DNA from: Neckera pumila
Taxonomy: Eukaryota; Streptophyta; Bryopsida; Hypnales; Neckeraceae
Reading direction: 5' to 3'
DNA length: 64,000 nt
Assembly: GCA_963969595.1 (NCBI GenBank)
Contig: OZ018408.1
Span: 45,819,022 to 45,883,021 of the forward strand
The notes beneath the pieces were generated by a model. That model had not been told where the DNA came from and made no database searches. It was given only the letters and a program-made list of their open reading frames with translations. The translations under genes were made by a program, and so were the position numbers. Positions 34,553-46,404 of this stretch are shown one piece after another; within the stretch, counting starts at the first letter, position 1, and each line of letters begins with the position of its first letter.

Positions 34553-36930
34553 GTACTTCTACCGTGAACTAGTTGCTAAGGGGGGAATTGAGAAGCATGC
34601 AATACCAAAGCTTCTTGGACCTTGGACCGACAAGAACCTACCATCATGTTTTTTCACCACAACTCAAATTCGTGGGTTCTGTCTATCGGTGCTTGTTGAT
34701 TGCCCTTGGTACATTGAATGTAAGAAGACATACGCCCCAGCAGAAGAGCAACGCGAAAAAGAAGAAGCTGCAACTCTACAAGTTGCAGTGGAGGATTTGA
34801 CATCTGAAGAGGAAGAAGAGGAGGTTGCCCAACCATCTCCTGACTCGAAGAAGAAGAAGAAGAAGCGGAATCAAAGAAAAAAAAAGATTGACAAAGTCAC
34901 TAGGTCTTCTTCAACACATCAAGGGACTGCATCTTCTACTCCTGTTCCTGGGTCCCAGGATACTCTTGGCATTTCAACAGTGCCACCAGAGTTTTTTGTT
35001 CCTTCTCAATGGCAAGCTGCTACTTCCCTTCGCTTGGAGACTGTTGCTAGTAATGTAAGCAAACTTATTCTTCAATACTCAATCCGAGAAGCAATCGAGT
35101 ACCAAGTGAAAAACAAAATACAATCTCAGCAACAACTACAAATTATCGACTTTGTCAAAAAGGTAAAAATCCTTTGCAATATGGAATTTCAAGTGTTCTT
35201 CATGTCCACAAATGCTAATTTGTTTCCAAATTTTTGACCCTTTTTATTTGGATTGTATAGGCTGGTAGAGGACGTCTTCGTTGCCTTGGTGGTGTTTTCA
35301 AGCGTGAGGCATGCTTAGATTTGATTATTGGGGACACGCTTGACGGTTTGGTTGTCCCCAATATTTCTCATCTTCCTCTAAGTGTTCCGTACTGGAACAC
35401 TCATGACAATGACTTTGCAGAGTTTATCTTTGAGTTTGTCAGTGGTTGCCTACAAGATGATGGGGCCGTGATGCTTTTTTTGCCTGATAACTCAAAGATT
35501 TGACGTGCCGTTGATAAGGATGCTCAATTGCATGGTTTTAAAATGCATACCGATTGGTGGGGTGTAAATGAGCTGCCCATGACCTCCCACAAAGACAACA
35601 ACCTCACGGTAAACATTTATTCAAAAAAAATGTAAATGTCTTTAATGTTTATTGATTTTTATTTTCATGTCTTTAACCCTTTGTATGCATGTACAGACAA
35701 AGCGCTTTTGGATTGTCATGTACGTTTGGGTTATGTTTAATAAGACGGTAGTTCAATCCAAATTCTCCGTGGAGAAAAATCAACAGCTCAGTGGATTGGC
35801 TACTGATATATGTGGTAAGAATTTAGACACATACGAAATCCTCTCTTTTGCATGGATGTATTTTCAAAATTTTGTTCAATTAGATTAAGTGTAGGCCATG
35901 TCAAAACCATTTGACTATGTCTAATGCATTGTCTGAACTAATTTACTAGTGGCCATGTAGACCATTTACTTAATAAACTAGATGGAAAACCTTTTTGTAA
36001 TGATAAGAGATGTTGTTGTTAGTTGAATTGTTCAATTGTTGACTCAATGTTTGCAATCTGACTTCACTATCAGGCTGCATGTTTTGTTTTGATGATCTAA
36101 ATGTTGTAGAAATTCTTTTAGGAGAAGGATTGTTGCATAATTTTACAACTGCCACCCATCAACTTATGAAAGATAGCTTTCCATGGCGTGGATCATGTGA
36201 AAAAGATCCTCTCTTCTTGCAAGTTCTAATCGAGAGCTTTTTGAGACCCAATGATGTAGTACTGGATTGTACTGCTTCCACAGGTCAGAACTACTAACCA
36301 TTTTTTCACAATACATTTGTTTATATGGTAGGTATAGTTGTTATTATGTGACTTCAATGCTTTTGTATGATGTATAACTACATGTATTGCTTCTACCTTA
36401 TCTATTATGTTTTCTGCCACAGGGGCAAGCATCCATGCTTGTCAAAGCAGTGGCCGGCATGTCATTGCGCTTGAATCCGATCCTGATATATTTACACATC
36501 GTCTTTCTCCTCTCATTGAGGCGGTGCCAAGAGCTGAATCAGTTCAAACCAAGCGCAAACGTCAAGTATCATCAAGCAAGCCGGATTCTGACAGCCCAGT
36601 GAAGAAGGTTGCCCAAAATTGTTTGGATTTGTAAGTCTAATACTACTATGCCATGTTATGTACTTTGATAATTGTCAACTTTATTTTAACACTGAAATTC
36701 TATAAATTTTATCTTTACTAATTTTGTTCATGTTGTGGTGTAGGTTGGTGAAGTACATAATTAGCCCTTCTAAGTCTTGGTCTTTGCCTTGTTATGCTGA
36801 GTCATTGGCTGCAATCGACATTGAGATGACATCATTATCCAACTCCAAAGAAGCTAGTTATATTCCATATGTTCTACAGTATCTAGATGTAGAGGCTATG
36901 GAGGATAGTACAGATAGTGACCAAAGCTAG
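34553..36930 (+). pseudogene. Six-exon N4/N6-type (beta-class) DNA methyltransferase, one internal TGA
   Basis: Exons 34553-35162, 35261-35608, 35697-35814, 36074-36283, 36423-36630 and 36744-36930 all have GT-AG borders and join in phase, giving 560 codons. Exon 1 encodes YFYRELVAKGGIEKHAIP, an acidic EEEEEE run, then a KKKKKKRNQRKKK basic run. Exon 2 has LDLIIGDTLDGL and, in the place of motif IV (DPPY/SPPY), LSVPYWNTHDND. Exon 4 has PWRGSCEKD and ends VLDCTASTG; exon 5 continues GRHVIALESDPDIF. This GD, xxPY, then STG order is that of beta-class N4-cytosine/N6-adenine methyltransferases, which use S-adenosylmethionine. Exon 6 has SPSKSWSLPCYAESLA and an acidic tail. An in-frame TGA (35501-35503) follows DNSKI and precedes RAVDKDAQLHGF. 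The 5' end is missing (exon 1 opens in phase 2 with no Met). SVPY in place of SPPY may lower activity. Pseudogene or recently disabled gene; family call is strong. Confidence 0.75.
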
Positions 36931-38257
36931 AGATTGATATACTACATTTTGACAGTTTGATTTAGTTTGCTTTTTCATCTAATATTATATGCATAATTTA
37001 TTGAAAGTATTCTATGCTTGGACATCATTCATATAGAAGCATCAATCCTTTCAATGTTGTTAGTTTATATCTTATGTTACCAATTTATTTATTTTTTTAA
37101 AAACCTTGTATCTAATTTCATTTTTCTGATTTTTCTTTCTTCATTGAAGTCTTTATAGACTTCGTAGACCACCTCATTTTGCCACCAACTGAATGATTAA
37201 TGGTGATTTTCTTTCATTAAATAACCCTAAACTAAGTACAATTTCCATGGGCCATTTGTATATTTTTTTCAACTCACCAATAGCCTCCTCGGAACCGAGG
37301 AGGCTTACATGACTACATTTGTTTAGACATTGGTATTACCTTAAGGAATACCCAGAATTGAGGAGGCAAGTTGAAATATTTGCTTGTCCAAGTCATTTTT
37401 GTGCAAGCCTCCTTGGTTTCGAATCCCTACTCAATCAATTTGCTCTGGTTCAAAAAGGGCTCCCTAAAAGTGTCTTCACACAATCTAGATGAAGTGTTGT
37501 AATTTTTGCATCTAATGTCCAAATTTAATGAAACTCAATAAGAAATCCACACTATTTGTTCTAATTTGTGTGATAGAGTATTAAGATCAATCCAAGATGT
37601 ACTAATTTGTTGGAAGCCATTTGAAGTTCACAGGGGCAATTTAAATTCACCAAATTGAAATTTGATGACTACAACTTCAAGGATTTATATCTCCTTTATC
37701 CAATGTTTGTTTTCAATAAAATTTGTTGGATCATGCTTCCTTAAAGTCTAGTTATTGTGGTAAAATTTTCATGTCAATCTAAGTTGTTGTAGACGTTTGG
37801 GATCAATTCAAAGTTCAAAATTTGGACATTTTTGGATTATAGTGAACTTTAGTAGTTTGTTTCTTTTTCATACAATATTTTTTTTCAAAAAAATTTGTTG
37901 AAAAAGTTGCACATACTAATCTAGTTTGTATGGTTAAATTTTCATATTAATCAAAGAAGTTATGAGTGGCTGAAAAGTATTTTAGTAAAAGAAGGTTCAT
38001 CCTTAGATTTGTTTTTTGCAACTTCTTTTGCTATTTTTTGACATTTCAATGCCATTTTGCAGACACAAAGTCATTTGAATGATAATTATTTTTATTGATG
38101 TGTTTATACATTGGTTTTGAAGCACTTTAAAGTTTAGACTTTGTTCATATGAGTAGGTTTAGAAATGAATTTCAACTCCAAGTGTGTTGCTAAGAAAATT
38201 CCATCATCTTTTTTCAACACTAAAATATTATAATCTTACACTCAAAACAAAAAACAC
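36931..38257. other. AT-rich DNA downstream of the methyltransferase
   Basis: No gene recognised. It contains the GC-rich hairpin cluster near 37282-37420; the rest is AT-rich. Confidence 0.4.
37282..37420. repeat. GC-rich hairpin and related inverted motifs
   Basis: 37282-37305 is a perfect palindrome with 11 bp arms AGCCTCCTCGG around an AA centre. The arm recurs as TGAGGAGGCAAG near 37352 and, inverted, as CAAGCCTCCTTGG near 37403. The latter runs into GGTTTCGAATCCC, which resembles a Pol III B box with one extra base. It may be a SINE-like or fold-back relic. Confidence 0.45.
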
Positions 38258-39440
38258 AACATACGTTAAATAATCCCAATTATACGTTATCATAACGTAC
38301 CAATGTACAGTATAATCCATAATAATCGTATAATAACGTATATGGTATATGTACTGTATATATACGTATATGTAAGTATACATATTACGTACGTTAACGT
38401 ATAATTACGTTATTACGGTTAATGACATATACACGTATACGTAGTTATACGTAATATATATACGTATAACTATATATACGATAATCATATGTATTAGTCG
38501 CGTATACACATATATGTGTATAGTTAACCCGTATATACGGTACGGATGTATATACACGTATACATATACTATACATATACATATACTATACATATATGTA
38601 TAGTCATATTATACATATACGTATGTACATACGTTATATATGGTATACGTATGTACATACGTTATATACGGTATACGTATGTACATACGTTATATACTAT
38701 ATACGTATGTACATACGGTATATACGGTATATGTATGTACATACGTTATATACGATATACGTATGTACATACGTTATATACGGTATACGTATGTACATAC
38801 GTTATATACGGTATACGTATGTACATACGTTATATACGGTATACGTATGTACATACGTTATATACTATATACGTATGTACATACGGTATATACGGTATAT
38901 GTATGTACATACGTTATATACGATATACGTATGTACATACGTTATATACGGTATACGTATGTACATACGTTATATACGGTATACGTATGTACATACGTTA
39001 TATACGGTATACGTATGTACATACGTTATATACGGTATACGTATGTACATACGTTATATACGATATACGTATGTACATACGTTATATACGATATATGTAT
39101 AGGTATGTACGTATACGATATATACGTACATATATATAGGTATACGTAATACGTACCTATGTATAGGTATATGTACGTATGTATACGTACATATATGTAC
39201 ATACGTATATGTATCGTATAACGGTACGTACTATTTGGTACTATTTGGTATCGTTATTATCGTATATATTTACCCGTAACGTTAATACATACGTATACGT
39301 ATGTATTATAACAGGTACCGTACGTATAATGTTATCCGTACGTATAATAACGTACGGATTAATATACGTTAATCGTATATTTACGGTTACGTACGTATAT
39401 ACCGTATGTAGGCGGTTTAGGTATATGTACGTTATATGTA
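38258..39440. repeat. TACGTA-rich tract 5
   Basis: The longest tract (about 1.18 kb). Its centre is a regular 28 bp tandem array (separate entry). Flanking parts are irregular TACGTA/TATATA DNA. All three plus frames stay open for about 500-590 bp; this follows from the repeat and does not indicate a gene. The right edge meets the hAT relic. Confidence 0.9.
38617..39103. repeat. 28 bp tandem array with 168 bp higher-order period
   Basis: About 17 units, with GTACATAC recurring exactly every 28 bp from 38625 to 39073. Most units carry the perfect 16 bp palindrome ACGTATGTACATACGT followed by TATATACGG or a variant. Unit variants recur in order: the pattern TATACTATATACG, then ACATACGGTATATACGG, at 38693 repeats at 38861, 168 bp (six units) later. 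That is a higher-order repeat, so part of the array grew by duplicating six-unit blocks. Confidence 0.95.
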
Positions 39441-39504
39441 GATCTAGATTGTTTTTGATTTGTGTAGTCATGGCACTTGCGGAAATTTATTTTAAAATAC
39501 TTTA

Positions 39505-39733
39505 AACTTGCAGAAATTGATTGCTACTTGGTATTGGGGTTGATGAAAGATGAGCATTGTTTTTCTACGCTCAAATTCCTGAAGTTATGCCAGAGAAATT
39601 GCCTAGACAAACATTTGCCACTTGTGGTCCACATATTTGGCCAAAAATATTACTCCTTGAAAATTTTCCATATAAGGAGGCTATTGAATCATGGAAGAAT
39701 GCTGTCAAGGTGGGACGGCACAAAGATGTATGA
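39505..39733 (+). pseudogene. hAT transposase C-terminal dimerisation relic
   Basis: Encodes DEHCFSTLKFLKLCQRNCLD and KHLPLVVHIFGQKYYSL. This fits the C-terminal hAT dimerisation region (typically xERxFSxLKxxKSxxRNRL followed by a hydrophobic helix). After KYYSL the frame breaks by one base; the next frame gives ENFPYKEAIESWKNAVK to a TGA at 39731. The catalytic RNase H-like domain is missing and the left side runs into tract 5. A dead fragment of a DNA transposon. Confidence 0.65.
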
Positions 39734-42239
39734 TTCTCAAATTCTTTCATGAATATCCTCCACCTTTTAGAGACCTTAGTTTTATGAGATTAGGCTAGGA
39801 TTTGGCCTCCAATCTCTTACTTTTCTTGACATCAAAGCATATGGACATGTTTGGCAACGCATACTTGACCAGCTGGAGTGTTGGGGTGTGGCAAAGGGAA
39901 TCAGAAACAAAAGGAGCATCATCACTTGCTCACTCTACTTGACGAGCTGGAGTCTTGGAGTATGGCAAGGGGCATCAAAAACTAAAGAGGCATCATCACT
40001 TGTTCATTCTAACTTGATTTTTTAACGTGGAGTTTGTTTGTTTTGTGGTATGCAGATCCACTAACACTGCACTTTGGGCAGTCTTGCTATTTCTTCAAAA
40101 AAGGTTCAATTCCCTTGTTAGTGAAAGTTTTCAATCTCTGTCACTTGTTGGCAATTCATGTTTTCAATTCATGTGTTGGCTGTGCAGATTTGGTGTCCCC
40201 TTTCTTGTTTGGAGTTGATCAACATGTGAGTGATTGATCAATGTGTGAGTGATTAGAATGTTGTGGTTGATTGAAGAGCTATAGATGATTGGGGTGTGTT
40301 TTGCAATTCGTGTTTGTGAATGTGGATTTCTATCTTCAATTTGTGTTGTGTTATGTGCATGTTTCTTGTCCCTTTGTGGTTTAGAGCTAAGTATATGAGT
40401 GATGATTAGGGTGGGTGTGACTGATAATTGGATGATTCGGGTGTGTTTCATATTTGTGTGTTTTGCAATTCATTTTCACTTACCATCTTCACTTATGAAT
40501 GAATTGAAGGTTGTTTCCTGTATTGAAGGTGTTTGAGGGTGAATCAAGCTTCATTTCTAAATATTCACCGGCAATGCAATCTGCATGTCTTAACAAGAAA
40601 CAACAATACTTAAATCCACTCAAACTATTCCACAAGTCGCAATTTCTATACACATTTTATTAGCAATTAGCAATGAAAGGCAACAAGCTAGACAAAAATT
40701 AGTCTTGCTTGTATACCTCAATTTTAAAATCGTCGCAACTTGCCTTTTACCAAAAAAAAATTTATTTAAAATTCCACCAATTCTAGGGAAAATTATGAGG
40801 CGGCTCTTACTACTGCATTTACATTTCACGGAAGTAGCCACCTACCACACACTCTAATAGCTTAGCTGCAAAATATAGTATACATATTCTGGAATTACAA
40901 GTGCATACTTTGCAAACATGAGCACTCATTATTGCCACTTATTGTAGTCACACATAGCAGTTTGAATTTTGGATGAAAGATTATACTAAGTGTGTTTTGA
41001 AATCAAGGTCCATTGAAGTGGAAGTAGAGCTCTTTAGTCCAAAAATAGAGCAAGCTTTACTTTTGAAGTTCATTCAAGTACATAACCTAAAATTCGTACT
41101 ATGGTCATCAATAAATCAAGCCTATTCAACTTATTGAAAAGAATGCAATGATAATCAATATGTTGGTTTTAACATAAAAATTCTAGTTAAATGACTTTAC
41201 ACAATTGCCTCTTCTATTGACTATTGATTGTGCTTTTCTTGAATATTCATAATCTTTTTTAGCTTTCAATATTCGTGCAACGTCTCTAATGGACATTCAT
41301 ATATAAATAGTTGTTTTTGTAATGAAGATTATAATTTTACTTGTATAAAAGAATACCACCAATTTTTAAATCAAAATTAAACAAAGTCAATATAAACCAA
41401 CGTTCAGAATATTTTAAAGTAAAAACACAAACTTGCACTAATTTTGAATTTATGCAATTTTGTGAAATTCACTCATATGGAAGTTTACAAAATTTTTGGT
41501 AATATATATTGTAATCTACACTATTTTCATACTAATGATTTCAAATATTGTGATTGCTATCAACCTTTCATCTAAATTTCATTCAATGTTCATATTAATT
41601 ATTCCACATTCATTAAAAACTCATACAAATAGAATAAGGGCTCATCCTATTCAAATTATTGTACTACCAATAATAATTGAAATTAATTCAATTACCAGTT
41701 TCTATGATATTTTCTTTTTTTTAATCTTTTGAAGCAAAAAAAGGTTCAAAATAGAGTCAAGTTGCAATTAAAAATATAGGGATGTTTTAGCAAACAAATT
41801 AACCTTATCAAACAATTTTTTTTGAAGCTTTGTGAAAATTGCATTCAAAAATGAATCCTATAACTTATCTTTTCAAAAAGATGCTTAAATTGCTTCCAAA
41901 ACAAGATTGTTTATAATTTTCATATCACTAATCCAAATGGAATGAATCAAGGTTTTACATGTACAGTGAAGGCTATCTCATTTACAAATTGCCAATATAC
42001 AACATTCAAATTTTTTTATAAGTATATTTTCAATATATTTTTTATGCAATACAAATTAAGTATACCAAATTTTAATTTCAAAAAAGCAAATTTTTATTTT
42101 TGGCAAATTTTTGAAGTTAAATTTTATGCTTTTATATGATATTTTATTGAAAACAATTGGTGACAAACTTTTTTAATTTGATTGCATAGATATGTAGGGA
42201 ACTTCCATACATTGAGCTTTCATATTAAAAAACACCCCA
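39734..42239. other. AT-rich DNA with a 74 bp tandem duplication
   Basis: At 39864-40011 a 74 bp unit beginning CTTGACCAGCTGGAGTGTTG is present twice (CTTGACGAGCTGGAGTCTTG). From 40200 to 40460 the plus strand is G/T-rich, with recurring GAGTGATT and TGTGTTTTGCAATTC. No gene recognised through 42239. Confidence 0.45.
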
Positions 42240-43573
42240 TTAATCCCTAAAGTCCCATTGTCCCTACGGGAGACAAAATTGATTTTGAGTAGGCTTGTTT
42301 AGTCTCAATTTGTTTCACATATTTTTGGAACTTTTATCACACGTGTAGTTTTTCAAAAGCTTCATGCATATGCAATTTTTATATAAATCGAACCTTTGGT
42401 TCAAAAGTTATGGGTTTTTTGTGAAAATGGGGAAGAACATTAGAGAAAAAATGGACTCTCGAGAGGGCTGAATTGAATGAGTGAGAATGTGCAAATAGGG
42501 AAAAAAATCAGCCCAGAAGGTTGTTAGGCAGTTGGAGCAGTCAGCCAAGGTGAGTAGTCAGACCATGTGCCCCGTCGAAATTTCGATTAAAAAAATCATT
42601 TATTTTATATATATATATATATATTTCCACTATAATTGCACATCCACCAAAACCCTAATGGCCCTCTGGAGAATCCAGATTTTCTGTAATGGGGGCAGTA
42701 GGGGCAAGCCTTCTAGCATTGACTTTCAAATTTTGAAGTTTCAGATCAGGTTGCTATAGAAGGCAGGGGCAACGGATTTGTGCTCAGTAGGAAGGAAAAG
42801 GAGGAAGGCAGGGAATATGGGAGTGCGCAGGGAACACAAGAGCACGCAGGGAACGTGGAAGCGCGCAAGGGGAACGGGGGAACTTGGGAGGTGGGTTGTG
42901 AAATTAAAACATGTAGGGGAACATGAAGGGGAACATCCCGGGAACAGTGAGAAACCCATGATTCAAGAGTTGCCCCACTTTTTGGAGGTCACATTGAGCC
43001 ACTAATTGACATAAAAACTAGAGCTTTTCAAGTTTTTGAATTTTTTTTGTTCCCAAATGTTAATTATGATTACCTAATTCAATCCATTGTTCATATTAAT
43101 TGGTTCTTGAGCTATGTGGTAGAAAAAAATGTGCAAAAATTGGACAATGTATTGTCAAATCTTGGGACATAGTCGCATGGCAATATTTTTTTGAATGTGC
43201 TTCATGTCTTGGATTGACTCGAAAATTGGTGGACACATGCCTAACATGATATTGATTATGGAAAAAGTTTAAATTTGAAGTCCACAATGTAAAAATTGAC
43301 TACAAGAGGCGGTCAAAGCCATCTAAAATTTTTGGGTAAAGCACCCTCCAAAAAAACTTGTCACTTTAAATGCAATTATCTTTCAACCCGTACGGTCAAA
43401 TGGCACAAAAATTTTACCACATCATTTCATATAAGTTCAGTCCAAGATCCTACGGTTAAGTCTTGAAAAAATTGATCTTGTATGGATTTTTGATCAATGC
43501 ATTAGAAATGGCAGTTTTTAGTGTTTTTTAAGGCAGAAAATCTTTGGAAATGCCTTGGGACTTTAGGTGTTAA
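42240..43573 (+). mobile_element. TTAA/TIR element, long copy (1.33 kb)
   Basis: Left terminus TTAATCCCTAAAGTCCCA at 42240, right terminus TGGGACTTTAGGTGTTAA ending at 43573: an 18 bp inverted pair with two mismatches, TTAA at both sides. Internal landmarks match other copies (CAAAAGTTATGGG, TCTTTCAACCCGTACGGTCA, AGAAATGGCAGTTTT). About 0.4 kb more than the 932 bp copy; extra sequence near 42470-43020 includes purine-rich CACGCAGGGAAC repeats and a short (TA)n. Non-coding. Confidence 0.75.
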
Positions 43574-43819
43574 ATAACAAAAATATGAGCAAGGAAAAGT
43601 TAAATGTGAAGTATCATATGCAAAATTGTGAAATAGATATCCTTATATTTTAACAAGATTTTGGCAAAGTGATTGTAACATCATGCTAAAATGCACAATA
43701 TTAGTTATAGTATGAGGGTCCAATAGCAAAATCTTGTTAAAATATTAAGATATCTATTTCACAAATTTTGATCATATGACACTTCACATTTAATTCTTCC
43801 TTGTTCATATTTTTGTTAC
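43574..43819. mobile_element. Fold-back element between TTAA sites
   Basis: Nearly the whole 246 bp is an imperfect inverted repeat. The left arm starts ATAACAAAAATATGAGCAAG and the right arm ends CTTGTTCATATTTTTGTTAC, each about 95-100 bp. TTAA flanks both ends (43570-43573 and 43820-43823), and the left TTAA is shared with the preceding element. A MITE using the same target site, inserted next to it, is the simplest reading. Confidence 0.65.
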
Positions 43820-43823
43820 TTAA

Positions 43824-44432
43824 TGGGATTCTTTAAATATGAAAGACGTGCATATAGATGTTCTCTTCATATTTAGACAGTCAATCAAATTAAAAAATTC
43901 ATCACCAATTGGTTTCAATAAAATATTATGTAAAACCATAAAGATTGACTTAAAAAAATTGCCAAAAATAAAAAAAATCTTTCTTGGAACTAAAATTTAT
44001 TATGTTTGGCTTGGAATTGCATAAGAATTGGATGTTAATTATGCATGACAAAAAAATCCAATTTTTTTCTACACTTTGCAATTAAAATTGGAAAGGCTCA
44101 AATTGGCAGTTTGTAAATGAGATAGACCTTACTTTATGCAAAAATATGATCCATACAAAAAAAAAATTGATAATTTTATTTGTTTAAGTTTTTTTGAATT
44201 TGTTTTTTTGCCTAGCAACGTGAAATTTATGTTTAAACTAGCATAACTTCTATATGAGTGCACTTCACTAAATTTAGGCATCAATTGAAATAAAAATTAT
44301 AACTCTACAAACTTAATAATTTTTTCTATTTTATGAGAAAGTTTCAAAAAGCTTTATTAAAAATTAAGGTCAAAGGAGCCTACCCAAAATCCAATTTATC
44401 TCTAGAAGGGACAATGGTCCTTTAGAGGTTAA
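43824..44432 (-). mobile_element. TTAA/TIR element end, minus orientation
   Basis: Ends GGTCCTTTAGAGGTTAA at 44432 and on the minus strand starts TTAACCTCTAAAGGACCATT, a good family terminus. The opposite end is not identifiable, so the extent is uncertain. The short frame at 43839-44024 is not gene-like. Confidence 0.45.
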
Positions 44433-46404
44433 TAGCAAACATGTATGCAAAGAAATGATAGCACTTTTTATTTAATAAGTTTTGCCATGTATGCAACTTT
44501 AATTGCAAATGCACTTTGAACTCTTCATAATCACACTTTCTAGTAATGGCTAATTTGCATCCTCTTTTATTGTACAAAATGATAATTAATTGCAATGTGC
44601 TTCAACATCTATATTTTGGATGATGAATATAGTCTTCTACAATAATGTTTTATCTAAATACCTTTCTATTCATCCAAAAATATTCTTGAATTTGTAATGA
44701 TGATCTTTCATTTTGACCAATTTGATGAAAATTGACATAAGTAATTTAGTTATTCAAACTTGAAAGGTACAAGCAAAAATACACAAAAGTTCAATAAAAA
44801 TTTGAAATGTTGAAGGTTTAATGGATGTACTCAATTGAAATCTTATTTAAAATTGTCATAATATATAATTATGCAAAGATTTTAAAAGGTGATATTTAAT
44901 TAATTAAAAAATAATGCAATTACTAATAAAATATTGAAACAATGATAAAAATCTGAAAATAGCATGTAGTATTTACATGACTAATACTGTTAAAATTAAA
45001 ATTTTAGAATTTTTTATAATTAAAGATATATTATATATATAATTAAACTAAAACAATAATTTTTGATGTTATCATTTAAAAATATTGAATTACTAGAATT
45101 CAAATTTTGTAAAGTTTTTATTTTATAATATACATTTTTGTATTATCATTATATTATCACAAGTCCAAGTTATAATTCATCTACTTTGATCAATTAGAAA
45201 TTGATTGATAATAAAGAGTTCTAAATGCAAGAGTGCTATGTATCTACTAAATGAATGTATAAGTTTGTATTTATCTACTAAATTGAAAATAACTTCAAGA
45301 TAGATTTAGGTACAAGTCTATAATATTAAATATACTCCCTTCCAATCCCTAGCATAGACACCAACTTTGTCCTTATGATGAATGGAGATCATAGTTCTCA
45401 TCATTAAATTTCCTAAATTTTGTATTGTTGAATCTTGTTGGGAGTCAAAATGAATTTCAAATTCTCTTTGCATGCATTTTTTGGACAATACATGAATAGA
45501 AATTTTGGCATTTTATAGATGGAATTTTTTGCTAATAGGTGCAATTACGCGTAGATACTTTAGTCATACAGTTGTTTTTGTGATTAGTATCAACCCAATT
45601 GTTTGATTGCATATTAAGAGCAACTCTAGTAGTATGCCAAGTAAGCTCCAAGACCGTTAGAATGGCAAGTGTATGTTTTCTAAACAAAAATGGAGGTCCA
45701 AGAATATTATATTAAACACACCTATATTCTTTCGGAGATGGCTTTCCTATCTCTATACTTGGCAAAATTTGTCCATTTATTAAGGCTAACAATTTGTGCA
45801 CTTATTTATCTACAATAGTTTCTATCACGTAGTACATTTCTTGTGAGCCATAATGGAAAGAAAACGCAATGTATGAAGGCGGCAATGAAGCAAAAAGAAT
45901 TGTTTGATGTTGTTGTAAACTCCGCCAAGCCTGTTGTATGGTAGAATCTATCTTGCTGGCACTTCATTCACTCAAATCCTATTGGCAATTGCATAAATTT
46001 CTTCCCCTTTGAATCCTAAAATTCTTTGTAGCATCACTTCATTGGTATTAAATGACTACACTACTAGAGATGCTCAAATTATAGCCTAAAAATCTTGTGT
46101 TGTAGATATTTGAGGACATCTTTGAAGTTTTATCACAAGATCACAAAAGCCTAGCACCATGAGGGTTGCAATTACCTAGGGATGCCTTAAAGGATTTCCA
46201 AACGCAAACCACTCCCAAAAAAAGTTTTCTTCATTTCCCAAGAAGATTGTATCCTATAATTAGGATTTTAAACCACATTATAAGGGATTCCACTCATAAT
46301 CAAGCATTGTCTACGTATCTATCATCCAATGACCAAAACTATTCATTTGAAAGATTCTTTTTAGACGTGGATTTCTTGGTCATGATTTGTATATCTTTAA
46401 ACAT
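44433..46404. other. AT-rich DNA, no feature seen
   Basis: No recognisable gene or ordered repeat over about 2 kb. The frame at 46166-46453 has no domain signature. Confidence 0.4.

Noticed and set aside
38617..39103. CRISPR-like appearance of regularly spaced 28 bp units
   Set aside because: The units are contiguous with no unique spacers, are AT-rich palindromes in a eukaryotic context, and no cas genes are present.
38546..39149. Three overlapping 168-197 codon frames rich in Tyr, Ile, Arg and Val-Cys-Thr
   Set aside because: They are translations of the 28 bp tandem array, which has no stops in three frames. The repeated 'protein' period (28 residues) simply equals the DNA unit; there is no codon bias or domain.
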